DNA of 64,000 bases from Bacteroidia bacterium (GTDB lineage Bacteria; Bacteroidota; Ignavibacteria; SZUA-365), in assembly GCA_027493955.1 (NCBI GenBank), contig JAOSJT010000001.1:2033131-2097130 (forward strand), written 5' to 3'. Positions 1 to 9,555 of this stretch are shown piece after piece; the stretch's first letter is position 1; every line of letters begins with the position of its first letter. Below the pieces are notes generated by a model. That model did no database searches. It was given only the letters and a program-made list of their open reading frames with translations, and had not been told where the DNA came from. The translations under genes and the position numbers were made by a program.

Positions 1-561
1 AAGTATGTTCCAGGCAGCGCTGTCGTACCCCAAATCCGTCGGTGTGCCGCGGGGTATTCCCATGATGGTCAATGATCGGGTATCTATGTCGATGCTGATC
101 AACTGCAGTGCGTCGGCACGGCCGCGGCGCTCACCGATGCGGTTGTCGGTACCGATAAGAAGGACGTCAAGCGCCCTGTGTGATGCTCCGTCTTCCGTGC
201 GTGGCCAGACCCACTCTCGTATTCCTGCCGACAGAATCTGCGCCCGGGCATGTGAACGGTGATGCGGAAACAACGCCAGCGCTTCGTTTCGGGCATGCTC
301 TGACGCCGCAGGTTGTACGGAGCGGTACAGTTCGTCAACCAGCTCCGTGGTACCGCGAAACGCGCGGGAGACAAGCGCATTCGCAGTCTCTTGGGCCGTC
401 GTGTACGCAGGGTCGCCGATGAGCATCGGAAGCAGCAGCAGGCACACGAGAATCCCCGTGCCGGCGATCAGCACAGTCGCAGCCGCTTGACGCCGCAAGC
501 GCTTCGCACGCATACGCGTGAGGAGGAATTTCCTGTGTCTGTCGTACGTGCTGTACATCAT
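1..561 (-). CDS. LytR-CpsA-Psr (LCP) family protein, C-terminus cut by window edge
   Basis: The reading frame runs off the left edge, so only the first 187 residues are visible. After a basic cytoplasmic tail there is one membrane helix at about residues 26-47. From about residue 132 the sequence reads DVLLIGTDNR, then RADALQLISIDIDTRSLTI and IPRGTP. This matches the opening of the LCP domain (LLIGSD..., RSDT..., IPRDT). LCP proteins act on the outer face of the membrane and transfer polyprenyl-phosphate-linked glycopolymers to acceptors such as peptidoglycan. In Gram-negatives their role is less defined, and some are annotated as cell-envelope attenuators. The first of two consecutive ATG codons at 561 is chosen; no good ribosome binding site is visible. 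The family call is good; the acceptor is unknown. Confidence 0.72.
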   Translation of the reverse strand, partial: MMYSTYDRHRKFLLTRMRAKRLRRQAAATVLIAGTGILVCLLLLPMLIGDPAYTTAQETANALVSRAFRGTTELVDELYRSVQPAASEHARNEALALFPHHRSHARAQILSAGIREWVWPRTEDGASHRALDVLLIGTDNRIGERRGRADALQLISIDIDTRSLTIMGIPRGTPTDLGYDSAAWNIL

Positions 562-930
562 GGATGGGAATGGAAAATCTGGTGCATAATCCTGCCACCG
601 ATACCGGCTTCGAAACTGGACAAATCAGACGAAAGAATACATCAGGCGCAGGACTTTTCCGAATGGCCTCGCTCGAAGTGCAGTCCTCCGGAAACGGAGT
701 ATCACCAGGCGGCTTCGAATACCGGATCAGCAATGCGAAAATCTACACCATCGGGAGATCGACGAGTATAACAGCAGCGGTAAGGGCTGCACCCTCCCGG
801 CGGAGATAGAAGTTTCATGTACGACGGGGAATGGTGCCGGCAACTACGCGGCAAACGGCGCTTCAACCATCCCGCAGAGTGCATCTCCGTGTGGCCCTGC
901 ACGCACCCGGCTCGCCGTCGAGCGACTATC
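562..930. other. Gene-free interval, nothing recognised
   Basis: This stretch lies between the start of the LCP gene and the stop of the LysM transglycosylase gene. The frames that stay open here are short and rich in Arg, Pro, Cys and Ser, as expected of out-of-frame reading, and none resembles a known protein. No repeat or convincing terminator was seen. It presumably holds the LCP gene promoter. Confidence 0.4.
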
Positions 931-3900
931 TCACTCGCTGGTGTAATAGGTGAGCTTTTGACCCGTCCTGAGTACATCGCCGAGCTTGTTCCACTTCTGC
1001 AAATCCTGCACGGTCACGTTCAGTGCTTTTGCGATGCTGTAGAGCGTCTCACCGCTCTGAACCACATGTTCCCGTTTTTGCTGTGTCGGGCTTGCCGCGT
1101 CGCTCTGCTGCGTGGGCGCTACATCCTCTTCTCCTTCGGAGGAGGGTGTGGCCGTCTTCGGTTTCGCAGCCGGAGCAACAGCTTTCGTCACGGGACTGCC
1201 GGTTAAAGGCCGGGCGTTATGCTGCGAGACCTCGCGTTGCGCATCGCGGATTTCCAATTCCTGCCCGATGCTGAGTGAGGTCTTCTTGAGGTCATTCCAC
1301 TTCTTGAGATCGGAAACGGAAACGCCATACTCGCGGGCGATGCTGTACAGATTGTCGCCGCGTTGTACGGTATGCGTCACGACAGTGACAGAGCGCCCGC
1401 CACTGCGAACTACCGTGTCGCGGCGTGAAGCGTCGGAGGCCGTGGGGACCGGTGCGGCATCTCTCGGACCGCGAAGTTGCAGCACCTGGCCCGGCTTGAG
1501 ATTGTCATGAGTCAGTTCGTTCCAGGCGCGCAAATCGTGTATGTTTACGCCCGTCGCGCGGGAGATGCTGAAAAGGTTGTCGCCGGCCTGTACCGTGTAC
1601 GAACCGACGCTTGCCTGAGGATTCTCCTTCACCGCAGAGCCCGCGTCCACATTCTTCGTGGCGCTCCGGGACGCTGTGCTGTCGCGGAGTGTGCTGACCA
1701 CGGGCTTCGTCGCGGTCGGCGAAGGTGTCGGCTTTGGGATCACAGAGGTCGATGCCTGCGCCGGGGCCGCTTTTTCACGCGCTGCCGTACGCGCCGTTTC
1801 CTTGACTGCGGCATTGTCCTGCGGGAGCTGCGTCGCTTTCGAAGCGGATGCCGAAGTATTGGATTTCCCCTTCGCGTCCCTGTCAAACAGGAGAAGAGAC
1901 TGACCGACCAATATGTTCTCGTTCGCCAGACCGTTCCATTTCATGACATCCTTCACCGAAAGACCCCGCGCCTGCGCAATGCTGAAAAGGGTCTCACCCT
2001 TCTTAACGACATGTACGCTGTCCTGCCCCGCTGCGTCTTGCTGCGCACGCGGCTGCTCCTGACGGACGGCCTCATCACCTTTGGACGATTTTGTGGAAGT
2101 GGAGCGGATTTTCAAAGTGGATCCGCTTTTGACACGGGTATTCTTCAAATCGTTCCAGTCAATCAGATTCTGTACCGTGACGCTGAATGCATCCGCGATA
2201 CTGGCCAGAGTCTCACCCCGCTGTACCTGATATTCCACCATGACGGCGGAGGCAACGGCGGGAGGGAGATCGCCGGCTTGTTCGCGGCTGGGTTCCGCGG
2301 CGGCGGAAGTCGCGGCGGATGCGAGTGATGCGCTGATCGCGCCTTGCCGCGAGCTGTCCCGTACCCACACATCGAGCACCGCGCCAGCCAGAAGTTTTTG
2401 ATCCGCCTGCATGCTGTTCCAACGCATAAGATCGTGTACGGTCACTCCATAGTAATCCGCAATAGTCCCCAGCGTCATTCCCTTCTCCACCTTCACCATC
2501 AACTTGCTGCGTCCCTCGGTGCGCTTGCTCGGATCGCGATCCGGACGGGGTGTGGAGACGTTGTCCACCGCAGTGGCATACAAGGGTGTTTTGACAACTT
2601 CCTTGTGTGGTACACGAAGGACTTGGCCGACTTTCAAGGATCGGCTCTTCGACATATCATTGGCCTTCATGAGCTGACTGACGGTGATCTTGTGCTTGCG
2701 GGCGATTTTGTTCAGATTGTCGCCCCGTTTCACCTTGTAATCGGAGATGACAATATCGCCGGAGACGCTCTCACCTACCGTGACGGAAGATTTCACATTC
2801 ACGATGGCTTCCGCCACCGCGTCGCGACTCCCTTTCGGAATACGTAAGGGATAGCGCTCCGGAGGTGTGACGCCCTGAAGCAGCATGGGATTCAGATCAC
2901 GCAAGGTCTCCAGCGGAATTGCCAGCCCCTCCGCGAGATCCTTGAGCTGGTACGGCTTTTCCACAGGAAACACGTCGAATTCCAGAGGAGGCATCAGCTC
3001 GACTTCGTCCATATTGTATTCGTTCGCATCCAGCGCGATGATGGATACCGCGATGTAGCGGGGAACGTAATTCTGCGTTTCCTGCGGGAGCAAGGGACGA
3101 ATGTCCCAGTACGACGGTTTCGTCTTTCCTGATTTTTTGATCGCACGGCTGATTCGTCCGGCGCCGGCGTTATAGGCCGCGAGCGCGAGATGCCAGTCTC
3201 CGAACATATTGTACAGATCCCGGAGATGCCGTGCGGCTGCGCGCGTGGATTTCTCCGGATCGCAGCGATCATCCGTGTAATAATTTCCGTCCAGTCCATA
3301 CATCTCACCCGTGGACTTGAGAAACTGCCAGAGGCCAACGCATTTCGCCCAGGATCGTGCGATGGGATTGACTCCGCTCTCAATCATCGTCAGATAAATG
3401 ATTTCGTCCGGCATCCCCTCTTCTTTGAGGATGGGGCGCATCACCGGGAAGTATTTTCCGGAGCGCTCCATCCATTTCACCATATGCTTGCGCATTTTCG
3501 TGGTGAAGTAGACGATGTTTTTTTCCACTTCCACATTCAGCGGGAGCGGTATGGTGGTCGGAGGCGGTTCCTTGAAGGTCAGCAGGGTCAGGTCAACGGT
3601 ATCGGACTCGACACTTTCGTCGGCCAGCAATTGCAGTGCAGACATCGGCACTTCGACCTCGCTCCGCACGATGAGGGGTTCACAGCTCTTGTAGAGCCGG
3701 GTCAGATTCGCCATCAGCTCGCGATAGCCCGCATCGCTTTCTATCTCCGGCAGATAGCTCGCGCGGTCAAGTTTTTCCGCAGCAAGCGCGCACTGCTGCA
3801 GTGCGGTGGCCGTGTCACCGGCGTACAAGGATTTGCCTGCAAGAACGACATGCAGGCGCGCCCGGTCGAGCAATGGCTCCTTCTCGGCCTTACTGACATT

Positions 3901-4116
3901 GACCTCCTGCTCGATTTCACCGAAATCTATGTCGGGACGCGGAAGAAAGGGTTCGGACTCGCTTCGGGTGCTGTCGGGTGTGATGGCTGTGGCGGGAGAC
4001 GTGCTTTGCGCCTCGTCCCTGACTACTTCCTTTTGTGATGAACACGAAGCCAGCAGCAGCATGCTCATGAAAAAAAGAAATCCCCGGGACGCGGAGTTAC
4101 GAAGGTTTACGCGCAT
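931..4116 (-). CDS. Lipoprotein lytic transglycosylase (MltD-like) with seven LysM domains
   Basis: This 1061-aa protein would cleave the MurNAc-GlcNAc bond of peptidoglycan to give 1,6-anhydro-muropeptides. A signal peptide ends in a lipobox with Cys25, so it is probably a membrane lipoprotein. The SLT domain spans about residues 225-345, with catalytic Glu246 in TMIESGVNP and the typical GLWQF and AYNAGAGR motifs. Seven LysM modules follow from about residue 459 to the C-terminus, each of the form Y-V-(K/R)-G-(D/E)-(N/T)-L...SIA...G(V)....WN...G(Q)-L, joined by Ser/Thr/Ala/Pro-rich linkers. E. coli MltD has far fewer LysM modules, so the cell-wall-binding part is strongly expanded. The gene stands alone, with 159 bases of upstream spacing that should hold its promoter. 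Confidence 0.93.
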   Translation of the reverse strand: MRVNLRNSASRGFLFFMSMLLLASCSSQKEVVRDEAQSTSPATAITPDSTRSESEPFLPRPDIDFGEIEQEVNVSKAEKEPLLDRARLHVVLAGKSLYAGDTATALQQCALAAEKLDRASYLPEIESDAGYRELMANLTRLYKSCEPLIVRSEVEVPMSALQLLADESVESDTVDLTLLTFKEPPPTTIPLPLNVEVEKNIVYFTTKMRKHMVKWMERSGKYFPVMRPILKEEGMPDEIIYLTMIESGVNPIARSWAKCVGLWQFLKSTGEMYGLDGNYYTDDRCDPEKSTRAAARHLRDLYNMFGDWHLALAAYNAGAGRISRAIKKSGKTKPSYWDIRPLLPQETQNYVPRYIAVSIIALDANEYNMDEVELMPPLEFDVFPVEKPYQLKDLAEGLAIPLETLRDLNPMLLQGVTPPERYPLRIPKGSRDAVAEAIVNVKSSVTVGESVSGDIVISDYKVKRGDNLNKIARKHKITVSQLMKANDMSKSRSLKVGQVLRVPHKEVVKTPLYATAVDNVSTPRPDRDPSKRTEGRSKLMVKVEKGMTLGTIADYYGVTVHDLMRWNSMQADQKLLAGAVLDVWVRDSSRQGAISASLASAATSAAAEPSREQAGDLPPAVASAVMVEYQVQRGETLASIADAFSVTVQNLIDWNDLKNTRVKSGSTLKIRSTSTKSSKGDEAVRQEQPRAQQDAAGQDSVHVVKKGETLFSIAQARGLSVKDVMKWNGLANENILVGQSLLLFDRDAKGKSNTSASASKATQLPQDNAAVKETARTAAREKAAPAQASTSVIPKPTPSPTATKPVVSTLRDSTASRSATKNVDAGSAVKENPQASVGSYTVQAGDNLFSISRATGVNIHDLRAWNELTHDNLKPGQVLQLRGPRDAAPVPTASDASRRDTVVRSGGRSVTVVTHTVQRGDNLYSIAREYGVSVSDLKKWNDLKKTSLSIGQELEIRDAQREVSQHNARPLTGSPVTKAVAPAAKPKTATPSSEGEEDVAPTQQSDAASPTQQKREHVVQSGETLYSIAKALNVTVQDLQKWNKLGDVLRTGQKLTYYTSE

Positions 4117-4275
4117 ACTACCTCGATATCAAGTCTGGATTCGGCGGATCGTGAAAGCAACAGCTGCCCCGCCTGAACACGGGACACATCGGATCCATTC
4201 GTTAAAAGTACGAAGCGCCTATAAGAAAATCAATGAAATGAAAATCGTAACGCCTTGAAAATCAAGGAGTAATCA

Positions 4276-5961
4276 TTATTGTCCTCCGCTATTCGGGATG
4301 GCGGGCGCGGCAGCATCCGCGGGAGGCGGCGTTGGCGACTCTCCTATTTTTTCAAATACCAGCACACCGAAAGTCCTGTCGGGCGCGATGATCTGTTGCA
4401 GCAACTTGAACGACGGATCCTGTTCGAAATACTCCATGGGCACATCGCCGCCAAACTGGTTGTGGCCGTAATGGCTGTCCCAGATGACGATGGAACCCGG
4501 CTCCGCGCTCCGTATGGTTTCGATCAGCATGGTGCGATCGCGGTTGTGGTCATTGATGTCTATATCCGCGAAGTAGCGGAAAAGCACGTGATTGCAGTAC
4601 AACGGACGCTGCTGTAATTCCTCGGGCTGTGAGAGATACCATTCGACGGCCTGTTTGACCGTTTCCGCCTCGACATCCAGGGTACGCGGTTTCTCGGCGT
4701 ACAGTGTGAATGCGGTGGCTCCGACCAGAAAAACACCGGCCAGCACACTGCCGCTCGGCACACGCACAAGGGCAGCGGCAGCAAGCAACAAACCGACCAA
4801 GACCACCATGCCGGAATGATCGAAGCGGGCAACGTCGGTGAGGATGAGGCCATTCGTATCACGTGAAAGAAACAAGAGAGCGATCAATGAGGCCGCTGCA
4901 ACCGCACCCAGCAGATAGGATCTCTTGCCGGACTCGAAAACCGTGTTGAAACCCATCGCGGCATAGATCGCCGTCAGCGGCGCAATGGAAAGCATGTAGC
5001 GCCAGTGACCTGGATTCGCACCGAAGTTGGGAACATCCCACGCGGAGAACACCGCCCATGCGAACATGATGGTATAGGTGAAGAAGAAAAATCCGTGCTT
5101 CGAAATCTGTTCGCGCATACGGTCGAAGGGGAAGAAATTCCGGAAGTACCCGACCACGAGCAGCGCCAGCGTCACCGGACCCACCATATAGATGTACGTC
5201 TCGAAATAATGCCAGAAGGGTTTGTGCGGCACCTCCACACCAAGACCGATGCGGCGCATGTCGTCGAACAACCACATCATGTTGCCGGTGTGCAGCCAGC
5301 CGATCAACGCGAGCAGCACGGGCGTCCATCCCAACACCAGGAAGGGCAGCCACTGCCTGCGCATGAGAAAAATCACTCCCAGCCCGATTGTGACCAGCGC
5401 GAATTCCTGGCGGATGGCGAACACGTACGACGACGCCAGCGCGGCGAATATCCATTGCTCGCGGTAATACCAGTACAGCGAGAGCACGATGAACAGCGCC
5501 GCGGTTATCTCGCTGTAGCTCCTGAAGGCGAGCTGCAAATACAGCGGCTGCACCGCGAGAAGAATCGCCGCGATCGAGCTGTTCTTCATCTTCATCGTGC
5601 GGCCGAGTTTGTACGTCATCACAACGGTGAGCGCCGCGACGAGACAGTGTGCCAGCGCTACACCGGTAAAGCCGAACAACCCCGGCACGACCATCAGGAT
5701 TTTCCATCCTGGCTTGGGCTGATTGCCCATGATGCTGAACGGATCGCCCCAGAACTGACGAATGTTGCGGTAATGACCGATTTCGTCGTCCTGGTAAAAT
5801 CCGGTAGACCCGGTACTGAACCAGTAGTACAGCAGCACGAGCACGGGCACGAGCAGCCAGATGTACTTATCGACGACGACGTCGAGATCAAACGGCGCCA
5901 GGCCGGCGTCCTGTCCGCGTTTCTGTGCGGTCGTTTTTTGCGTCGTGCGGGATTTTGCCAT
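4276..5961 (-). CDS. GT-C fold polytopic glycosyltransferase (PMT/ArnT-like)
   Basis: This 561-aa protein has many hydrophobic segments. Its first periplasmic loop carries D58-D59-E60 in FYQDDEIGHYRN, the acidic motif typical of GT-C enzymes that use polyprenyl-phosphate sugars. Such enzymes move a sugar from an undecaprenyl-phosphate donor onto a lipid, glycan or protein acceptor at the outer face of the inner membrane. A periplasmic C-terminal domain of roughly 130 residues follows the last membrane span. It lies 6 bases after the GT4 gene and is the last gene of the glycosyltransferase operon. The GT2 enzyme encoded first in the operon could supply a polyprenyl-phosphate sugar donor. The acceptor and sugar cannot be read from the sequence. 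Confidence 0.75.
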   Translation of the reverse strand: MAKSRTTQKTTAQKRGQDAGLAPFDLDVVVDKYIWLLVPVLVLLYYWFSTGSTGFYQDDEIGHYRNIRQFWGDPFSIMGNQPKPGWKILMVVPGLFGFTGVALAHCLVAALTVVMTYKLGRTMKMKNSSIAAILLAVQPLYLQLAFRSYSEITAALFIVLSLYWYYREQWIFAALASSYVFAIRQEFALVTIGLGVIFLMRRQWLPFLVLGWTPVLLALIGWLHTGNMMWLFDDMRRIGLGVEVPHKPFWHYFETYIYMVGPVTLALLVVGYFRNFFPFDRMREQISKHGFFFFTYTIMFAWAVFSAWDVPNFGANPGHWRYMLSIAPLTAIYAAMGFNTVFESGKRSYLLGAVAAASLIALLFLSRDTNGLILTDVARFDHSGMVVLVGLLLAAAALVRVPSGSVLAGVFLVGATAFTLYAEKPRTLDVEAETVKQAVEWYLSQPEELQQRPLYCNHVLFRYFADIDINDHNRDRTMLIETIRSAEPGSIVIWDSHYGHNQFGGDVPMEYFEQDPSFKLLQQIIAPDRTFGVLVFEKIGESPTPPPADAAAPAIPNSGGQ

Positions 5962-5967
5962 GATATT

Positions 5968-7131
5968 TCAGTGCTGTTGCGTCAAACTTCGTTGATACAA
6001 GTCCTCAATGCCAGTTGTCATGTGCTCCCAGGAATACTTCTTTCTTTCCTCGATCACATTGTTACGGAATTCTTCGCAGCGGTCCTCGCGATAGAAGCGC
6101 AGCACAGCTTCGGCCAGGGCTGCAGGATTCCCGGGCGGCACGAGATAGCCGGTTGCTCCGTCCACGATCACTTCCCCGAGTCCGCCCACATCGGTCGCAA
6201 TCACGGGGCGGTGAAAGTTGTAGGCGATCTGTATGATGCCGCTCTGCGTCGCCGATTTGTACGGCAGCGTCAATACGTCCGCCGCGGAAAAAAATGTGCC
6301 GACGTGTTCGTTCGCCACATAGTCGGAATGGAAACGGACGTTGTCTCCGATTCCGAGGCGCTCCACCTGATCGCGGTACTGCTGTTCGTTGTTGTAGAAT
6401 TCGCCCACCACCAGCAGCGTGAGTTTCAGATCGCGCAGTATGGCGGGCATGGCGTCGAGCAACACGTCAAGGCCTTTGTAATCGCGTACATAGCCGAAAA
6501 ACAGCAACACGCGCTCGTCATCCGCAAGCTGAATCGCTGGATCGGTCGCCGCCAGAGCTTTGCGGGCGGCGGATTTATCCAGCTCGTCGCCGAAAATCTC
6601 GTACACGGGATGCGGCATGAGTGCGAACAGCGGATCCTTTTTCCACTGTTTCAAATCACGCTCCACGGCTTTGGACTGCACCACATAGCTGTCGATAAAG
6701 CGGAAAGCGAACTTCGTCAGCAGCTTGTCGCCGGGACGCTTCTCGTGCGGAATGACGTTATCGCAGATGAACATGGTCTTCGTGCGTCGGCCCATTTTCG
6801 CGACGGCTGCAATGACGCCGTAGCTGGGTGCAAAAAACGGCATCCAGAATTTGAACACGATGAGGTCGGGGTTCATTTTCCGTATGCGGAGACCGGTGCG
6901 TATCCAGGAGAACGGATTGATGGAGTCTATCCACTGTTCACTGTCCACGGGAATGCCTGCGTCGCCGCTTTCGTCCTGCGTTTTACCCGGGAAGAGCAGC
7001 TTCGGATACTGGCGTGAAAAGGTGACGATGCTGACCTTGTGCGTGCGCGACAGGTACTTCCACAGCAATCCGACGTAATGCGCGATGCCTCCGCGCAGGG
7101 GATATGCCGTGCCGACGAGAACGATATTCAT
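5968..7131 (-). CDS. Family 4 glycosyltransferase (GT-B)
   Basis: The protein is 387 aa. It opens with MNIVLVGTAYPLRGGIAHYV, a glycine-rich GT-B N-terminal loop. The C-terminal half has FFGYVRDYKGLDVLLDA, LPYKSATQSGI and VGGLGEVI, the signature of GT4 nucleotide-sugar-binding domains. It is probably cytoplasmic and adds a hexose to a lipid-linked glycan. The frame remains open upstream of this ATG, but the chosen start overlaps the GT9 stop as ATGA, suggesting translational coupling, and begins exactly at the conserved N-terminal strand. Donor and acceptor sugars are unknown. Confidence 0.85.
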   Translation of the reverse strand: MNIVLVGTAYPLRGGIAHYVGLLWKYLSRTHKVSIVTFSRQYPKLLFPGKTQDESGDAGIPVDSEQWIDSINPFSWIRTGLRIRKMNPDLIVFKFWMPFFAPSYGVIAAVAKMGRRTKTMFICDNVIPHEKRPGDKLLTKFAFRFIDSYVVQSKAVERDLKQWKKDPLFALMPHPVYEIFGDELDKSAARKALAATDPAIQLADDERVLLFFGYVRDYKGLDVLLDAMPAILRDLKLTLLVVGEFYNNEQQYRDQVERLGIGDNVRFHSDYVANEHVGTFFSAADVLTLPYKSATQSGIIQIAYNFHRPVIATDVGGLGEVIVDGATGYLVPPGNPAALAEAVLRFYREDRCEEFRNNVIEERKKYSWEHMTTGIEDLYQRSLTQQH

Positions 7132-8249
7132 CGCGCCGCGCCGCTGCCCTGCCCCGCCCAGCGCTGTACCGCATCGAACACGCGCGCCACTTCGAGATGC
7201 TCCATGCAGCGGTACTCTTCGTTCCGGCACGTGGGCTGGAAAAAACAGGTGCAGGTTTTCGAGGGCTCGAGAATTTCGCCGCGGCCGTAGAGTTCGAATT
7301 CGTTGCGGTTGAAAATGTTGTTGAACAGTACCAGCGGTTTTTTCAGGCCGATGGCCAGATGCATAGCCATGGTCACGGCCGAGACAATCACGTCACAGCG
7401 GTTCATCAATGCGACAAAGGTGTCGAGAGAAAAATGTCCCGCGTACAACCCGCCACAAGCGGCGGAGAGCGCGAGGTTTTTCTCATGCTCCTGCTCGCCG
7501 CCGAGGAAGAGCGGCTGCGTGCCGGCGTCGCGAAGGCGTTCGCCCAATTCCACCCAATACGCGTCGGGCCACAACCTGCTGGTCCAGCGTCCCCCGCAAC
7601 CGGTGTTGAGACCGATGAGCGGAAGCGAGGGATCGAAGCGCTGGCCCCGTTCCTCCACTGCGGCGGCGACATCGAACGCCGCGGGCTCGTTGACGATGTA
7701 TTCTTCGCCGTCCCAGGCATAGCCGCATATCTCGAAAATCTCCCGCACGTAGTGTTTCGTGTTGCTCTGATTGAGATCGTCGAAAATGCCCGTGAGGAAT
7801 TTGTGCCGCGCATCGTCGTCGATGGGCGCGCAGACGCCGTTGCGGAGGGTGAATCCGCGCTTGACGCTGGCGTGGACGCGGTCGGCGATGGCACAGGCCT
7901 CACGATCCTTGTCGAGATTGATGACGAGGTCGAAACTGATGGCGAGCAGCGAGATTACGCCGGCCATGTCGAAGCGGAGCTTTCTGTCCACCTGCGGCGG
8001 TAGCACTTCCGGCGTCAGCGTCAGCCACCAGATGCGGGCGCCGGGATATTCGCGCTTGAGCCGGTGCAGCAGCGGCGTAGTGCGGATCACATCGCCGATG
8101 GCTCCCAGCTTGATGATGAGGATGTTGCGGTCGGTAGCATCGTAATACACGCAGTCAATGCAGTGCACACCCTCGCGTTTATGGGGTGCGCAGGGAATGT
8201 CGCCGCGGAAGTGTCGGCAGTCGGCTTTGTAGAGAATATGTTCCGTCAT
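7128..8249 (-). CDS. Family 9 glycosyltransferase (ADP-heptose:LPS heptosyltransferase-like) with N-terminal Cys/His motif
   Basis: This 373-aa protein has the GT9 signature ILIIKLGAIGDVIRTTPLL near the N-terminus and IGLNTGCGGRW plus a C-terminal VIVSAVTMAMHLAIGLKKP segment. GT9 enzymes transfer heptose to the lipopolysaccharide core. In front of the GT9 fold is a compact Cys/His cluster (C11, H13, C20, H23, C30, C33) with spacing suited to binding zinc or a similar metal. Enzymes such as E. coli WaaC lack it. An upstream extension of the frame is low-complexity, so the ATG at 8249 is preferred. It is coupled to the GT4 gene by an ATGA overlap and lies 26 bases after the GT2 gene. Confidence 0.85.
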   Translation of the reverse strand: MTEHILYKADCRHFRGDIPCAPHKREGVHCIDCVYYDATDRNILIIKLGAIGDVIRTTPLLHRLKREYPGARIWWLTLTPEVLPPQVDRKLRFDMAGVISLLAISFDLVINLDKDREACAIADRVHASVKRGFTLRNGVCAPIDDDARHKFLTGIFDDLNQSNTKHYVREIFEICGYAWDGEEYIVNEPAAFDVAAAVEERGQRFDPSLPLIGLNTGCGGRWTSRLWPDAYWVELGERLRDAGTQPLFLGGEQEHEKNLALSAACGGLYAGHFSLDTFVALMNRCDVIVSAVTMAMHLAIGLKKPLVLFNNIFNRNEFELYGRGEILEPSKTCTCFFQPTCRNEEYRCMEHLEVARVFDAVQRWAGQGSGAAR

Positions 8250-8275
8250 GGCGGCGGTGTACTTCGTTGTCGTTG

Positions 8276-9232
8276 TCAGGGGAGAATTTCGCGAATGCTG
8301 TAATCGAGTTCGCCGCTGTCGCTTTTCGTGATCATTTCTGCGATCAAACCCGTGGATATGAGCTGAATACCGATAAGCATGAGCAGTATGCCCAGCAGCA
8401 ACATCGGTCGGTTGCTTACCGGATAGCCCATGAGCCACTCAATCGTGAGCCAGGAATTGATGAAAAAGCCCAGCACCATCATGATGCTGCCGATGGTTCC
8501 AAACACATGCAGCGGACGCTGCGTGTAGCGCGAGGTAAACATCACCGTAAGCAAGTCAAGAAAACCCTTGAAAAAGCGGCTGAGACCAAACTTGGTCTTG
8601 CCGTACTTGCGCGGATGATGCAGCACGGGAATTTCCGCAACGCTGAAGCCGGCCATCTTCGCCAGCACGGGAATGTAGCGATGCATCTCTCCGTAAATTT
8701 TGACCGATTTCACCACGTCGTACCTGTAGGCCTTGAGCCCGCAGTTGAAATCGTGTATATCGATGCCGGACATTTTTCCGGTGACGAAATTGAAAAAACG
8801 CGACGGCAGCGTCTTGGAAATCGGATCGTAGCGCTTTTTCTTCCAGCCCGACACCATGTCGAAACCCTCGTCCAGCTTGGCGAGCAGATTCGGGATCTCC
8901 GCCGGGTCGTCCTGCAGGTCTGCGTCCATGGTGATGACGTGGCGTCCCCGCGCCAGGCCGAAGCCGATGGCCAGAGCGGCGGATTTGCCGTAATTCCGCC
9001 GGAATCGCACCAATTTGAATCGGGGATCCCTCTCATGCAGCGCATGGAGTGTTTTCACGGAATCGTCGCTGCTGCCGTCGTCGATGTACCACACTTCCCA
9101 ATCCGGGGTGATCCTGTCAAGCACCTCGGCAAGCCGGGATGTCAGCTCAGGAATGGAATCATTCTCGTTGAATGAGGGCACGACGACGGAGATGTCGAGA
9201 TCGGGCGCTCCCGGCCCGGATGCCTGAATCAT
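8276..9232 (-). CDS. Family 2 glycosyltransferase, dolichyl-phosphate-mannose-synthase/GtrB type
   Basis: The 318-aa protein has a GT-A domain opening DISVVVPSFNENDSI, the DADLQDDP metal/nucleotide-sugar motif, and two C-terminal membrane helices at about residues 225-300. This is the layout of enzymes that charge undecaprenyl or dolichyl phosphate with a hexose. It is the first gene of the minus-strand glycosyltransferase operon and could make the lipid-linked donor used by the GT-C enzyme encoded last. The ATG at 9232 is chosen; the frame also allows a TTG at 9268, which would add 12 unremarkable residues. Confidence 0.87.
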   Translation of the reverse strand: MIQASGPGAPDLDISVVVPSFNENDSIPELTSRLAEVLDRITPDWEVWYIDDGSSDDSVKTLHALHERDPRFKLVRFRRNYGKSAALAIGFGLARGRHVITMDADLQDDPAEIPNLLAKLDEGFDMVSGWKKKRYDPISKTLPSRFFNFVTGKMSGIDIHDFNCGLKAYRYDVVKSVKIYGEMHRYIPVLAKMAGFSVAEIPVLHHPRKYGKTKFGLSRFFKGFLDLLTVMFTSRYTQRPLHVFGTIGSIMMVLGFFINSWLTIEWLMGYPVSNRPMLLLGILLMLIGIQLISTGLIAEMITKSDSGELDYSIREILP

Positions 9233-9555
9233 TGTTTCGTACCCGCTTGAATGATGAACGTTCGGCAATTAGCTGCGCTGTTTGGGACAAAACATAAAAT
9301 ATTGACTTGAGCCCTGAATTCCAATGCACCTGAAATGGTATGTTCGGGTCATCGGCGACAGCATGCCTGAAGCACAACGGGCGACGGAACACTGTTCAAC
9401 GTAAAAGAGGAGACGGCGATACGTTCCGCCAGACTCCTTCCACCGACTGTTCCTCCCGCCGACTGTCGCGATCCATTTAACTTTTACCGCGTAAGCTCGT
9501 ACCTTAATAGTTTATTCCGCTTGCGGAATTCCAACACTTCCATCACTCATCTGCC
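9233..9555. other. Divergent intergenic region between glycosyltransferase operon and kdtA
   Basis: About 320 bases separate two divergently transcribed envelope operons, so promoters for both should lie here. No terminator, repeat or clear operator was seen. The stretch is more AT-rich than the flanking genes, especially around 9480-9540. Confidence 0.4.

Noticed and set aside
5005-7017. 670-codon plus-strand open frame
   Set aside because: Antisense to the GT-C and GT4 genes, which have clear family motifs; His/Arg/Glu-rich composition is typical of antisense reading of GC-rich DNA.
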